From NCBI GenBank assembly GCA_027451565.1, contig DAIDJC010000005.1, positions 1-31,190 on the forward strand: a DNA stretch of 31,190 bases, in the 5' to 3' direction. This stretch comes from Limisphaerales bacterium. GTDB lineage: Bacteria > Verrucomicrobiota > Verrucomicrobiia > Limisphaerales > UBA11358. Shown here piece after piece: positions 23,467-31,190 of this stretch (within the stretch, counting starts at the first letter, position 1; every line of letters starts with the position of its first letter). The notes beneath the pieces were generated by a model. The model did not search any database and was not told the DNA's origin. It saw nothing but the letters and a program-made list of their open reading frames with translations. The position numbers and the translations under genes are program-made.

Positions 23467-24602
23467 AGATCGTCCTGCTCACCACCGACAATCGAGAGCC
23501 ATTTCGGCAGTTCGATAAAACCACCCCTTGGTTTGGCACCGCACCGGAGGCTTTACTGCAGGGTTTTTCTCTTTTGCCCGAGCACGAAGTGCATGTCGTC
23601 TCGTGCATCCGCCAAAGTGTGCCATCGCCGCAAAAATTGGCACCGAACATTTTTTTCCACAGCCTTATTGTGCCCCCGTTCGGCTGGTTGCGCACCGGTT
23701 ACCAGGGCTGCATTCGCGCTGTGCGCAAAAAGCTGCGGCAGATTCAGCCTGACATTGTCCATGGCCAGGGCACCGAACGGGATTGTGCGCTGAGCGCAGT
23801 TCTTGGCGGGTTTCCGAATGTTTTGACATTGCATGGCAACATGCGGCTGGTGGCCCGGGTGAATCATGCGCCCCCATTTTCATTTTTGTGGCTTGCCGCG
23901 CGCATCGAGCGATTCACCCTCCCCTTTACTGGTGGGGTGGTTTGCATTTCACAATATACCCGGCAAGCTGTTTCTGGGCTTGCCAAAAAAACATGGCTTC
24001 TTCCCAACGCGGTGGATTCCGGCTTCTTTCAAGTCCAAAAACAACCATCACCGTCAGAACCACCCTTGGGGCTTTGCGTGGGCGCCGTTTGCCCCCGAAA
24101 AAACCAGAATGCCCTCATTCTCGCCCTGGATTCTTTAGCTGCTGAGATTCCTTTCCGGCTCGCTTTTTTAGGGCAAACCGACTCCACCACCTACAGCCGT
24201 GATTTCCTCTGCCTGGTGCGCTCCCGCCCTTGGTGTTCCCATGAAGGCTTTGCCGGGCGCGAGGAGTTGAAAACTTTCTTGGGAAAAGCTTCTTTCGGGG
24301 TTCTGCCCACGCTGGAGGATAATTGCCCCATGGTGGTGCTAGAAGCCATGGCCGCCGGTTTGCCCATGCTGGCCTCCAATGTGGGCGGTGTTCCTGACTT
24401 GATCACTCCAGAATCCTCAGGCCTGTTGGCGGATCCATCGCGCCCTGAATCATTTGCCAAGGGCATCCGACGGTTACTGACAGAGCCTGGCTTGGCTGCC
24501 CGCTTGGGGGCTGTGGCCCGTCAGGAAGCACTCCGGCGTTTTCATCCGGAAATCATCGCCCGTCGGCACGTGGAAATTTATCGCGAGGTTCTGGCAGGCT
24601 AA
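23463..24602 (+). CDS. family 4 glycosyltransferase (GT-B fold)
   Basis: The 379-residue protein has a two-domain GT-B layout. The N-terminal domain (1-180) includes PDIVHGQGTERDCAL and VLTLHGNMRLV; the linker WLLPNAVDSGFF is typical of the family. The C-terminal donor domain has LGLCVGAVCPRKN, LAFLGQTDSTTY and the Glu-X7-Glu motif in LEDNCPMVVLEAMAAGLPMLAS, which binds the nucleotide-sugar. Donor and acceptor are unknown. It overlaps the upstream methyltransferase by 4 nt (ATGA). It converges with the epimerase gene, 36 nt apart, with no visible terminator in between. Confidence 0.94.
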   Translation: MKIVLLTTDNREPFRQFDKTTPWFGTAPEALLQGFSLLPEHEVHVVSCIRQSVPSPQKLAPNIFFHSLIVPPFGWLRTGYQGCIRAVRKKLRQIQPDIVHGQGTERDCALSAVLGGFPNVLTLHGNMRLVARVNHAPPFSFLWLAARIERFTLPFTGGVVCISQYTRQAVSGLAKKTWLLPNAVDSGFFQVQKQPSPSEPPLGLCVGAVCPRKNQNALILALDSLAAEIPFRLAFLGQTDSTTYSRDFLCLVRSRPWCSHEGFAGREELKTFLGKASFGVLPTLEDNCPMVVLEAMAAGLPMLASNVGGVPDLITPESSGLLADPSRPESFAKGIRRLLTEPGLAARLGAVARQEALRRFHPEIIARRHVEIYREVLAG

Positions 24603-24638
24603 GCCCGTTTGGCAAAGTGCCTCAAATCTGCTTCCCCG

Positions 24639-25706
24639 TCACGCTCCCGATATTTCCAGCCAATCGGGATGGGCTTCCGCATGCACGGCAATCTCCTCCA
24701 GGACATCCTGCCACGAGGTGGTGGGTTTCCAGCCCCAAGCCTGCCCGGCCAGGGTGGAATCCAAAACCATCCAGGGAATGTCAAACCGTCGTGGACGGGG
24801 ATCGCTTGAAACGGCGTGGGCTCCAAAACGTTCATCGCACCAGGCGGTCAATTGGGCCAGAGACAATGCGTTGCTGGCACCCCCGCTGAAATTGACCACG
24901 CGTGGCTTGGTCCCACCCGCATGACGCATCTGTGCGAGCAGGGCCGGGACAAGGTCGCGCGGATGCAGGCAATCCCGAACCTGATGGCCTCCGCCATCAA
25001 ATCCAATGTATTTCAACGGACGCCGCCGCAGGTGGGCATTGATCCAAAAGGCAAAAATTCCCTGGTCGGCCTTGCCAAACTGGCCTGCCCCTGCAAGCAC
25101 TCCACAACGGTTCATCCAGACTGGAAACTCGAAGGTTTCAGAATATTCCAGCGCCAGGATTTCACTGGCCAGTTTGCTGGCACCGTACAGGGAAATGGGC
25201 GGAGCCGTGGAAAAAGCCTCGGTCACCCCGCTCTCCGAGAGGCCATCAGGCCAGGCCGCTCCCGGCTTGGGCCTGAACGCCTTTTGATGCACATCCACCG
25301 GCAACGCAGCCAGGGGAGCAACAGAATACACCCTGCTGGTGCTCAATACCAGAAGCCCGGCACGATGCCTTTTGCAATATTCAAGCAGGTTCACCGTGCC
25401 CCAGCAATTGTGCTCCAGCAATTGCCGGGAACTGGTCTGGCCATCCACGCCCGCAAGCACGCTGGGGTTGGCTGCCGCATCAATCACATGGTCCACCTCC
25501 GGCAATGCATCCACATCCGTGCTGCTGCGCACATCACCGTGTATCACCTTGATGCCCAGCCGGGCCAGCCTGCCACGGTTGACCTCGCTGCCAGGTCGAA
25601 TGAAATTGTCCAGCCCCAGGATTTCCAATCCCTCCCCGGCCTCCAAAAATGCCTGTGCCAGGGTGCTCCCCACAAAGCCGCAAATGCCGGTGATCAGTAT
25701 TTTCAT
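24639..25706 (-). CDS. NAD-dependent nucleotide-sugar epimerase/dehydratase
   Basis: This 355-residue extended SDR protein starts MKILITGICGFVGS with the Rossmann motif GxxGxxG at residues 7-13. It has the catalytic Ser/Thr region LVLSTSRVYS and the YxxxK motif in LYGASKLASE. GHQVRDCLHPRDLV and LDNFIRPGSEVN resemble CDP-paratose 2-epimerase (tyvelose-type) enzymes, which is the closest match I can see; a general UDP-sugar 4-epimerase is also possible. The frame is open to 25763 but the ATG at 25704-25706 fits the family. It lies 43 nt after the radical SAM gene on the same strand, so the two probably act on the same precursor or product. Confidence 0.9.
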   Translation of the reverse strand: MKILITGICGFVGSTLAQAFLEAGEGLEILGLDNFIRPGSEVNRGRLARLGIKVIHGDVRSSTDVDALPEVDHVIDAAANPSVLAGVDGQTSSRQLLEHNCWGTVNLLEYCKRHRAGLLVLSTSRVYSVAPLAALPVDVHQKAFRPKPGAAWPDGLSESGVTEAFSTAPPISLYGASKLASEILALEYSETFEFPVWMNRCGVLAGAGQFGKADQGIFAFWINAHLRRRPLKYIGFDGGGHQVRDCLHPRDLVPALLAQMRHAGGTKPRVVNFSGGASNALSLAQLTAWCDERFGAHAVSSDPRPRRFDIPWMVLDSTLAGQAWGWKPTTSWQDVLEEIAVHAEAHPDWLEISGA

Positions 25707-25749
25707 GCTCTTCCAAACCTGCAAATCGAGACCCCTCCATGGGGATCCT

Positions 25750-26928
25750 TCAAACCCCGCCAATCCATTTGCGGTCCTGCCACACCGCCTTCAAGGAGGT
25801 CAGGTTGCGGCGATCCAAAAGACGCCGGGCCGCATCCCCCAAGCGCCCCTTTTTCAAATCATGGTAGGCATCGCTGGCATTGATCGCCACAAACTGGAGC
25901 ACACTGGGGTCCCGATAGCAATCAATCATGCAACGCGTGCACCCATCCCGGATCAATTTGGACTCATCCCAGTCCCATACCTTGCACATCGGCGTTTCCC
26001 AGAAATGGCACCGGTAAAGATCCAGGTTCCAATCCAGGTAAAAATATTTGTGCCCGCCCAGGCACCCGAATTTTTCCTTTTCACCCCGCAAATGACGCTG
26101 CATTTCATCCAGCGATTCCATCGGGTTTACCACCGGATAACCGCTGGTTCGCTTCATTTGCTTGATTTTTTCAAAAAGCTGGATCAGCTCTTCCTTGGAA
26201 AAATTCACCAGCCCGCTGTCGCTGAAACTTAAATAACTGCTCGCCAGCGAGGTAAGGGGATAACTGAATGTGCAGCTTTGAAAACCCAGTGATTCAAGAA
26301 ACGCGGGAAGCTTTCCGTAATCTTCAATCAACCGGCTGGCCGTGATGCTGGCCGTGGTCTGAATGCCTGCCGAATGAAAAAAGGTGTTGGCCTTTTTAAT
26401 TTTCCTGCAGACATCCGGCAGTCCGCGGTTTTCCTCATGCTTCGCCACGTCATGGGCGTCTATGGACATGATCACGCTGCTCAGCCCCGCATCCGTCAGC
26501 GCGCGCATGTTTTCATCCGTCCATAACCCGCCATTGGTGCAGACCATCGGATGAATGCCGCGTTCCGCAGCGTAACGGGTCATGGCAACCAGATCCCGAT
26601 GCACCAAAGGTTCCCCCCCCACAAACAAAAGGTACCCAATATGATTTTTAACGGCGATGTCTATGACCCTCCGGGCTTCATCAAGCGTCACACTCCGCCG
26701 CGCCTTGGGATCAAACTTGGACCGCGCAAACCCGCAGAATCCGCAATCCGCGTTGCAAAGGTTGGTGATGGCAAATTGCAGGTACCCGGGTCCACCGTGG
26801 CGCAAAACCTCCCGGATCATGCCAAAAGCTCCCTTCCGGGAACGCACTAATGGCGTTTCTGACACAGGTTCCACGGTTCCGGTTTTCTGACCGGACGGCT
26901 CCAGTTTCAAAGCGGCGCCACTACTCAT
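25750..26928 (-). CDS. radical SAM protein with SPASM-like C-terminus
   Basis: The 392-residue protein has the radical SAM cysteines C58, C62 and C65 (TNLCNADCGFCGFA) and the SAM-binding GGEP at 104-107. Its C-terminal region has six more cysteines (C289, C307, C315, C330, C333, C337), consistent with a SPASM/twitch auxiliary iron-sulfur cluster. Such enzymes oxidise peptides, sugars or aminoglycoside-like substrates. No precursor peptide gene is apparent nearby, so a sugar or lipid substrate fits the setting better. About 48 extra N-terminal residues precede the barrel. It is upstream of the epimerase by 43 nt and is probably transcribed with it. Confidence 0.9.
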   Translation of the reverse strand: MSSGAALKLEPSGQKTGTVEPVSETPLVRSRKGAFGMIREVLRHGGPGYLQFAITNLCNADCGFCGFARSKFDPKARRSVTLDEARRVIDIAVKNHIGYLLFVGGEPLVHRDLVAMTRYAAERGIHPMVCTNGGLWTDENMRALTDAGLSSVIMSIDAHDVAKHEENRGLPDVCRKIKKANTFFHSAGIQTTASITASRLIEDYGKLPAFLESLGFQSCTFSYPLTSLASSYLSFSDSGLVNFSKEELIQLFEKIKQMKRTSGYPVVNPMESLDEMQRHLRGEKEKFGCLGGHKYFYLDWNLDLYRCHFWETPMCKVWDWDESKLIRDGCTRCMIDCYRDPSVLQFVAINASDAYHDLKKGRLGDAARRLLDRRNLTSLKAVWQDRKWIGGV

Positions 26929-27044
26929 GGGATGTTGATTCCATTCAATCCACTATTATTGCCCGAATCCTTACTTCCGGGCAAACCTTCTTTGCAATTC
27001 TGAATTGGCCTGGGCGGGGGACAAAATGGATGGCTGAACCTTGC

Positions 27045-27977
27045 TCAATTTGTGGCCACCGAAGAAGTCCCGGGGGTCAATTGGGACGGTTCAGTTGTCG
27101 GAAGGCTTCCTGGCGGAAAAATGGAGGCTGGCAAAGGCGGCCAATCAGGGACATTGGCCACCAAATCACGCCAAGCCTGTCGTTCCACCGCCGACATCTG
27201 GGACCAGCGTTCCGCATTCTTCAGAAATTCTGCCCGGTCCATATCACTCATGCCCGCAAACCGGGCATAGTTTTGTATGCACTGGTACTTCTGAACGGAT
27301 GTCAGCTTGCCGAAAGCCTCCAGTGTCTTCTGCATCTGAAACCGTTCCTCGGTGGAAAGGGAATCCAAAGTCTGCTTTTTTTCATCAGGAGTCAGCTCCA
27401 GGAATTGATTGAATTGAGAGGAGATTCGCACTCTTTGGGCTGCCAACGCTGCGTCCTCTGCGCCTTTGTCAGGGCGCCGGACATCCGCAAAATAATAAAG
27501 CGCCTTCTCGTTTTCCAAAAACTCCTCTTTCAATGGCTGGGGAAGTATATCCCATTCGGTAAGCCGGGTTCTAACTATTTCACGAAGATCGGCGGGAATC
27601 CCGGCCAGGGCGCGATCGTGGTTCCCGGCAGGCGCCGCCAACAACGGCATGATGTACCACCGTAATTCCGTGGCCCGCAACCGCAACTCACGCTCGTCCG
27701 GACTCAGCCTTTCATACTCCTGCACTTTTTGCAAAATCCGCTTGCGCGTGTCAGGAGGACGATTTGTGAGACAGATGACGCGCTGCTGGGGCGACATGGC
27801 CAGAAGGGTTCGAAAATAGGCAACCGGGGAAATGGCATCGTAACTTTCTTTGGCTGTGGATATTGTCGCTGCGCTGGGCGCGTTGGTCGGGGCGGTGGAG
27901 GAGGATTCCTGGGCCGCCAGATAATGCGTTGCACCCATTCCTGCAAAAGTAATCAAACAGGCAAAGCCAAGTTTCAT
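27045..27977 (-). CDS. exported DUF3106-family protein
   Basis: The 310-residue protein has a signal peptide (MKLGFACLITFAGMGATHYLAAQ) and a periplasmic helical domain of repeated short modules built on the pattern 'aMSPQQR...RL', for example LLAMSPQQRVI, EYERLSPDEREL, LELTPDEKKQTL, LTSVQKYQCI and QMSAVERQAWRDL. This matches DUF3106, a family of unknown function common in Gram-negative bacteria. The tail is Pro/Thr/Ser-rich and disordered. It is translated with the upstream anti-sigma-like gene through an ATGA overlap (27974-27977). A periplasmic sensor or envelope-stress role has been suggested by context only. Confidence 0.88.
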   Translation of the reverse strand: MKLGFACLITFAGMGATHYLAAQESSSTAPTNAPSAATISTAKESYDAISPVAYFRTLLAMSPQQRVICLTNRPPDTRKRILQKVQEYERLSPDERELRLRATELRWYIMPLLAAPAGNHDRALAGIPADLREIVRTRLTEWDILPQPLKEEFLENEKALYYFADVRRPDKGAEDAALAAQRVRISSQFNQFLELTPDEKKQTLDSLSTEERFQMQKTLEAFGKLTSVQKYQCIQNYARFAGMSDMDRAEFLKNAERWSQMSAVERQAWRDLVANVPDWPPLPASIFPPGSLPTTEPSQLTPGTSSVATN

Positions 27978-28474
27978 TGCATCAGGGCAAGAAGGTCCTT
28001 GTCTGCCTGCACAGGCTGACTCATCCGTTGAATCGCATCAAAATTTACCAAGGCCTCCAAACTCGGCATGGGCTTGGAAGCAGTCACTTGCGCTACGCTC
28101 CGAACAAGGCTGGTTCGGGCGCTGTGAATTTCATGCTGGTCCCAAACCATGATTCCCAAGGCTAAAATGGCTGCCGTGGCAAAGGCCCTCGGCAGTAAAC
28201 CACGCCATACCGCATTCATCCATTGGTCAAGTTTGCCAACCAGTCCCCGGGCCGGCGCATCCCGCTCCAGCCGGCTAATCTGGGTCATGATTTGAGCCGT
28301 GAAATGGCTGGGAACAGGCGCATCCCGCAACCCTGCCAAAGCCTCGGTGAGCCGACTCTCCAAGGCCAGTTTCTCCAAGTCTTTTTCTGGAAGGGGCTTT
28401 CCGGCTGCATTCTCCTTTCCAGGTAATGCCCGCCGCCAAACCTTTTCAATGCCATCTAAAGGTTCGTTTTCCAT
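27974..28474 (-). CDS. anti-sigma-factor-like single-pass membrane protein
   Basis: The 166-residue protein has a charged N-terminal part (1-90) with a helix ESRLTEALAGLRDAPVPSHF that resembles the cytosolic sigma-binding segment of anti-sigma factors, one transmembrane helix at about 95-112 (ATAAILALGIMVW) and a periplasmic C-terminus. In related bacteria such genes normally follow an ECF sigma-factor gene and precede DUF3106. Here no sigma gene is adjacent: the upstream neighbour is the divergent hemE. AAAGG lies about 7 nt before the ATG. Function as an anti-sigma factor is an inference from topology and its DUF3106 partner. Confidence 0.75.
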   Translation of the reverse strand: MENEPLDGIEKVWRRALPGKENAAGKPLPEKDLEKLALESRLTEALAGLRDAPVPSHFTAQIMTQISRLERDAPARGLVGKLDQWMNAVWRGLLPRAFATAAILALGIMVWDQHEIHSARTSLVRSVAQVTASKPMPSLEALVNFDAIQRMSQPVQADKDLLALMQ

Positions 28475-28510
28475 ATCCAGCCTTTAAAAACCGCCACTTT
28501 TGGAAAGTTT

Positions 28511-28522
28511 CAGAATATTCTG
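28511..28522. promoter_or_regulatory. perfect 12-bp palindrome, candidate operator
   Basis: CAGAATATTCTG at 28511-28522 is a perfect palindrome, placed in the 118-nt spacer between the divergent anti-sigma-like gene and hemE. Palindromes of this size often bind a dimeric repressor or activator. No named regulator's consensus is recognised. Confidence 0.45.
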
Positions 28523-28544
28523 ATCCTTAAATTCTGACCCTTAA
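28517..28544. repeat. 14-bp tandem direct repeat in the hemE spacer
   Basis: ATTCTGATCCTTAA (28517-28530) is followed immediately by ATTCTGACCCTTAA (28531-28544), 13 of 14 positions identical. A partial third copy (ATCTTG) follows at 28545-28550. The first copy overlaps the right half of the palindrome at 28511-28522. A direct repeat this close to hemE suggests a regulator binding two sites in one orientation. Confidence 0.6.
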
Positions 28545-28592
28545 ATCTTGCTCGCGGACCCCTCACGGATCGGGTATTTTGTGGGCTGACAG

Positions 28593-29687
28593 ATGACTAC
28601 GGCACCGGCAGACCTCAAATCCATCCCAGCCGAGCGGACGGGACGGGACCGTTTTCTGGCCGCATGCCACGGCCTGGGCCGAGGGCGGCCCCCGGTCTGG
28701 TTAATGCGCCAGGCAGGACGCATGTTGCCTGAATACAGGCAATTACGGGAAAAATACAGTTTTTTGGAGCTGGTTCAAACGCCAGAGCTGGCAGTGGAAG
28801 TTACTTTACAACCCGTTCGACGCTATGGTTTCGACGCAGCCATTCTTTTTAGTGACATCCTGGTGATCGCGGAAGCGTTGGGGCAACCCTATTTTTTCCG
28901 TGATTCAGGAGGCATAGGAATGCCTTTCCGGATTGAAACGGCTGCGGATATCGAGCGCCTCACGGTTGAAGGCGTGGTGGAACGCCTGCAATATGTGCCC
29001 ACAGCTTTGCGGGAATTAAAAAAGGTTCTTCAAGGCCGTACTGCCTTGATCGGCTTTGCCGGTTCACCTTGGACCCTTGCGGGGTTCATGCTTGAGGGGG
29101 GCAGTGCTCCCTCCTATGACCGGGCGAAAATATTGATGAGGGAAAACCCCCGCGTATTTGTGCAGCTCATGGAAAAGCTCACTCATGCTGTCTCGATCTA
29201 CCTTCAAATGCAGATTGAAGCCGGTGTGGATGCCCTTCAGGTGTTTGACAGCCATGGCGGTTTGCTGGAGCCGGAGGTTTTCATGGAGGCCAGCGGGCGT
29301 TGGATGGGACAGATTATTGGGAGTCTCAAGGGATTGAATGGCCAGCCCGCTCCTCCCACAGTGGTCTTCTCCCTGGGCACCCATGGCAACTGGCAGGACC
29401 TCGCAGGCTTGGGTGCGGCGGTCCTTGGGGTGGATGCAGAGGTTTCATTGCGGGAAGTGCGCCGACAGGTGCCGCATGGCATTTCCTTGCAGGGCAATCT
29501 AAGCCCGGCTTGGTTGCTGGCTTCGCCGGAAGAGACAGCAAGGGAAACCCGGCGCATTTTGGAATCCATGAGGGATGATCCCGCGCATATTTTTAACCTG
29601 GGCCACGGCGTGCCACCGGCGGCCCGCTTGGAATGTGTTTCTGCACTGGTGGAAACCATCCACTCTTTTGAGGAAAAAACCACATGA
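28593..29687 (+). CDS. hemE: uroporphyrinogen decarboxylase HemE
   Basis: HemE removes four carboxyl groups from uroporphyrinogen III to give coproporphyrinogen III, a cytosolic step of haem synthesis. The 364-residue product has the signature RPPVWLMRQAGRMLPEYR with Arg39 and Arg43, and the catalytic Asp88 in DAAILFSDILV. GFAGSPWTLAGFMLEG and NLGHGVPP follow as expected. Length is normal. No strong Shine-Dalgarno precedes the ATG. The start is preceded by the operator-like repeats at 28511-28544. Its stop overlaps hemN as ATGA, so the two are coupled. Confidence 0.97.
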   Translation: MTTAPADLKSIPAERTGRDRFLAACHGLGRGRPPVWLMRQAGRMLPEYRQLREKYSFLELVQTPELAVEVTLQPVRRYGFDAAILFSDILVIAEALGQPYFFRDSGGIGMPFRIETAADIERLTVEGVVERLQYVPTALRELKKVLQGRTALIGFAGSPWTLAGFMLEGGSAPSYDRAKILMRENPRVFVQLMEKLTHAVSIYLQMQIEAGVDALQVFDSHGGLLEPEVFMEASGRWMGQIIGSLKGLNGQPAPPTVVFSLGTHGNWQDLAGLGAAVLGVDAEVSLREVRRQVPHGISLQGNLSPAWLLASPEETARETRRILESMRDDPAHIFNLGHGVPPAARLECVSALVETIHSFEEKTT

Positions 29688-31060
29688 GCCAATTGTGCGT
29701 TAATCTGGATTTGGTCAAAAAGTATAACGTGGCCGGCCCGCGCTATACCAGTTACCCGCCGGCAACCCAGTTCACACCCGGCGTGGGTGAAGACCAGGTG
29801 CTTGCCCTGCTCGCGGCTGACAATCCCTCCGACCGTGGCCTTTCCCTGTATTTTCACCTGCCTTTCTGCGAGACTTTATGTTGGTTTTGCGGCTGCACGA
29901 CGGTTATTACCCAGGATCATGGTGCCAGCAGCCCCTATCTGGATTGTCTGGAGCGGGAGGTCGCCGCCATGGCCGCAAAGGTTCATCCCAATCGTCCCGT
30001 GGTCCAAATTCATTGGGGAGGCGGATCCCCCACCTTTTTGAGGCCGGATGAAATCCGCCGCCTGGGCGATCTGATTCACCGGCATTTCCGCATTGCGCCT
30101 GACGTGGAGGCCGGCGTGGAGGTGGATCCCCGCCGCCTGACCCGCGGTCACTTGGAAGCGCTTCGCGAGGTCGGCTTTAACCGCGCCTCCCTCGGTGTCC
30201 AGGATTTCGATGAGAAGGTGCAGGTGGCCATTCACCGGCGGCAACCAAGGGATCTAACCCAAAAAACCTTGGATTGGGCCCGGGAGCTGGGTTTTAGTTC
30301 CATTAATTTTGACCTGATTTACGGGCTGCCGCACCAAACTGTGGCCAGCTTTGATCAAACCCTTGATACCGTCCTGGCCATGAACCCGGACCGGCTGGCC
30401 GTTTTCAGCTACGCCCACGTGCCTTGGGTCAAACCCGCCCAAAAAATCCTCGAACAAAAAATCCTGCCCCCACCCGAGGTCAAATTGGAGCTTTTAAAGC
30501 TGGGCATCGAAAGGCTCACTGCCAATGGTCTCTACGAATACATTGGCATGGACCATTTTGCCAGGCCGGGAGATGAATTGGTCCGCGCCCAAAAGGAAAA
30601 AACCCTGCAAAGAAACTTTCAAGGTTACAGCACCCGTGGAGAGGCGGATATCCTGGCTTTTGGCATGAGCGCGATTTCCCAGATACCCGGCGCTTACTGG
30701 CAGAATGAAAAATCCCTGGAAGCCTACAGCGACGCCTTGAAGAACGGACGCGTTCCTGTGGCCCGAGGCTATGCCCTTACAGCGGATGATCAGAAACGCC
30801 GCCAGGTGATCATGCGCGTCATGTGTGACCTGGCTCTGGACTACCCGGCCATGTCCAGCCGGTTGGGGGTGGATTTTTCCACCTGCTTTGCACGCGAACT
30901 GGAAGCCCTGCGGTCCTTTGAAGCAGATGGCTTGGTGACCTTTCATCCCAACCGCCTGGAAGTGACTCATGCCGGCCGCCTTTTCATCCGCAACATCGCG
31001 ATGGTTTTTGATGCCACCCTCGCCCCCCACTCGGAATCGCGCCATTCCAAGACCATTTAG
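29684..31060 (+). CDS. hemN: oxygen-independent coproporphyrinogen III oxidase HemN
   Basis: HemN converts coproporphyrinogen III to protoporphyrinogen IX by radical SAM chemistry without oxygen. The 458-residue length and the start (VKKYNVAGPRYTSYPPATQF) are those of true HemN rather than the shorter HemN-like proteins. YFHLPFCETLCWFCGCTTVI supplies the cluster cysteines C62, C66 and C69, plus C71. HWGGGSPTFL and NFDLIYGLPHQT follow. It overlaps hemE by 4 nt and is 14 nt before hemG, an operon for three consecutive steps. An oxygen-independent enzyme implies the organism can make haem at low oxygen. Confidence 0.97.
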   Translation: MSQLCVNLDLVKKYNVAGPRYTSYPPATQFTPGVGEDQVLALLAADNPSDRGLSLYFHLPFCETLCWFCGCTTVITQDHGASSPYLDCLEREVAAMAAKVHPNRPVVQIHWGGGSPTFLRPDEIRRLGDLIHRHFRIAPDVEAGVEVDPRRLTRGHLEALREVGFNRASLGVQDFDEKVQVAIHRRQPRDLTQKTLDWARELGFSSINFDLIYGLPHQTVASFDQTLDTVLAMNPDRLAVFSYAHVPWVKPAQKILEQKILPPPEVKLELLKLGIERLTANGLYEYIGMDHFARPGDELVRAQKEKTLQRNFQGYSTRGEADILAFGMSAISQIPGAYWQNEKSLEAYSDALKNGRVPVARGYALTADDQKRRQVIMRVMCDLALDYPAMSSRLGVDFSTCFARELEALRSFEADGLVTFHPNRLEVTHAGRLFIRNIAMVFDATLAPHSESRHSKTI

Positions 31061-31074
31061 GATAGATCGTCGCA

Positions 31075-31190
31075 ATGAAATCCGCAGCCATCATTGGCGC
31101 AGGCATCACCGGTTTGACAGCCGGGTTTTATTTGCAAAAAGCGGGCATCCCCGTCGTCATCTATGAGGCATCGGATCGCCCCGGCGGTGC
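31075..31190 (+). CDS. hemG: protoporphyrinogen oxidase N-terminus (cut by window edge)
   Basis: An ATG at 31075 opens a frame of 38 residues to the window end: MKSAAIIGAGITGLTAGFYL followed by QKAGIPVVIYEASDRPGGA. This is the FAD-binding Rossmann motif GAGITG plus the acidic E at the end of the second strand and the following GG motif, as in HemG/HemY-type protoporphyrinogen oxidase and related amine oxidases. Its place directly after hemE-hemN makes the oxygen-dependent or quinone-linked HemY-type protoporphyrinogen oxidase likely, but the diagnostic part lies outside. Confidence 0.7.
   Translation, partial: MKSAAIIGAGITGLTAGFYLQKAGIPVVIYEASDRPGG

Noticed and set aside
24816..26232. Long plus-strand open frames of 355 and 297 codons opposite the epimerase and radical SAM genes
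   Set aside because: They lie antisense to two genes with clear catalytic motifs, and their products have no recognisable domain. They arise from the codon bias of the true genes.
26850..27665. 271-codon plus-strand frame over the start of the radical SAM gene and the DUF3106 gene
   Set aside because: It spans two real genes antisense and has no family resemblance.
1..31190. tRNA genes, CRISPR arrays, insertion sequences, phage genes, defence systems
   Set aside because: No T-loop-like sequence with a cloverleaf, no regularly spaced repeats, and no transposase, integrase, nuclease or toxin-antitoxin gene was seen among the supportable genes.

Overview
The window reads as ordinary chromosome of a Gram-negative bacterium, most likely a member of Verrucomicrobiota. 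The pointers are two-membrane biogenesis genes (a BamD-like TPR protein and LptE), two genes of the futalosine menaquinone route (mqnE, mqnA), protein styles I associate with that phylum (zinc-ribbon proteins, a DUF3106 protein next to a small anti-sigma-like membrane protein, a large EF-hand membrane protein) and generally weak Shine-Dalgarno sites. The phylum call is an inference from gene content. I saw no tRNA, rRNA, CRISPR array, insertion sequence or phage gene.

Layout. 1-167: 5' end of a minus-strand gene with a helix-turn-helix-like N-terminus. 310-2938: plus-strand genes for a zinc-ribbon protein, the BamD-like protein, LptE and a small exported protein, closed by a strong terminator. 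3208-4215: a soluble Ser/Thr kinase with an N-terminal zinc ribbon. 4312-4517: a promoter-like site, a structured segment and a perfect terminator, together a candidate small RNA or riboregulatory leader. 4552-4902: a small unknown protein. 4962-12038 (minus): a housekeeping block that runs, in transcription order, EF-hand membrane protein, nth, a lipoyl-transfer enzyme, an HDAC-fold deacetylase, prmC and murA. 12174-15985 (plus): purU, mqnE, a lipoprotein gene and mqnA. 16055-17443 (minus): a PfkB kinase and a glyoxalase I-like protein.

17617-26928 is a surface-glycan locus with mixed strands: flippase, FkbM methyltransferase, GT2 glycosyltransferase, DUF6625 protein, class I methyltransferase, GT4 glycosyltransferase, NAD-dependent sugar epimerase and a SPASM-type radical SAM enzyme. 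It probably builds and exports a modified glycan whose structure cannot be read from sequence. 27045-28474 (minus) holds a DUF3106 protein and an anti-sigma-like membrane protein, translationally coupled and without an adjacent sigma factor. They diverge from hemE-hemN-hemG (28593 to the window end), the late steps of protoporphyrin synthesis. The shared 118-bp spacer carries a perfect 12-bp palindrome and a 14-bp tandem repeat.

Most of the window is well-known metabolism. The parts that deserve a second look are the 4312-4517 RNA candidate, the operator-like repeats at 28511-28544, the 742-residue EF-hand protein, the kinase with a zinc ribbon, the sigma-less anti-sigma/DUF3106 pair and the radical SAM/epimerase pair at the edge of the glycan locus.
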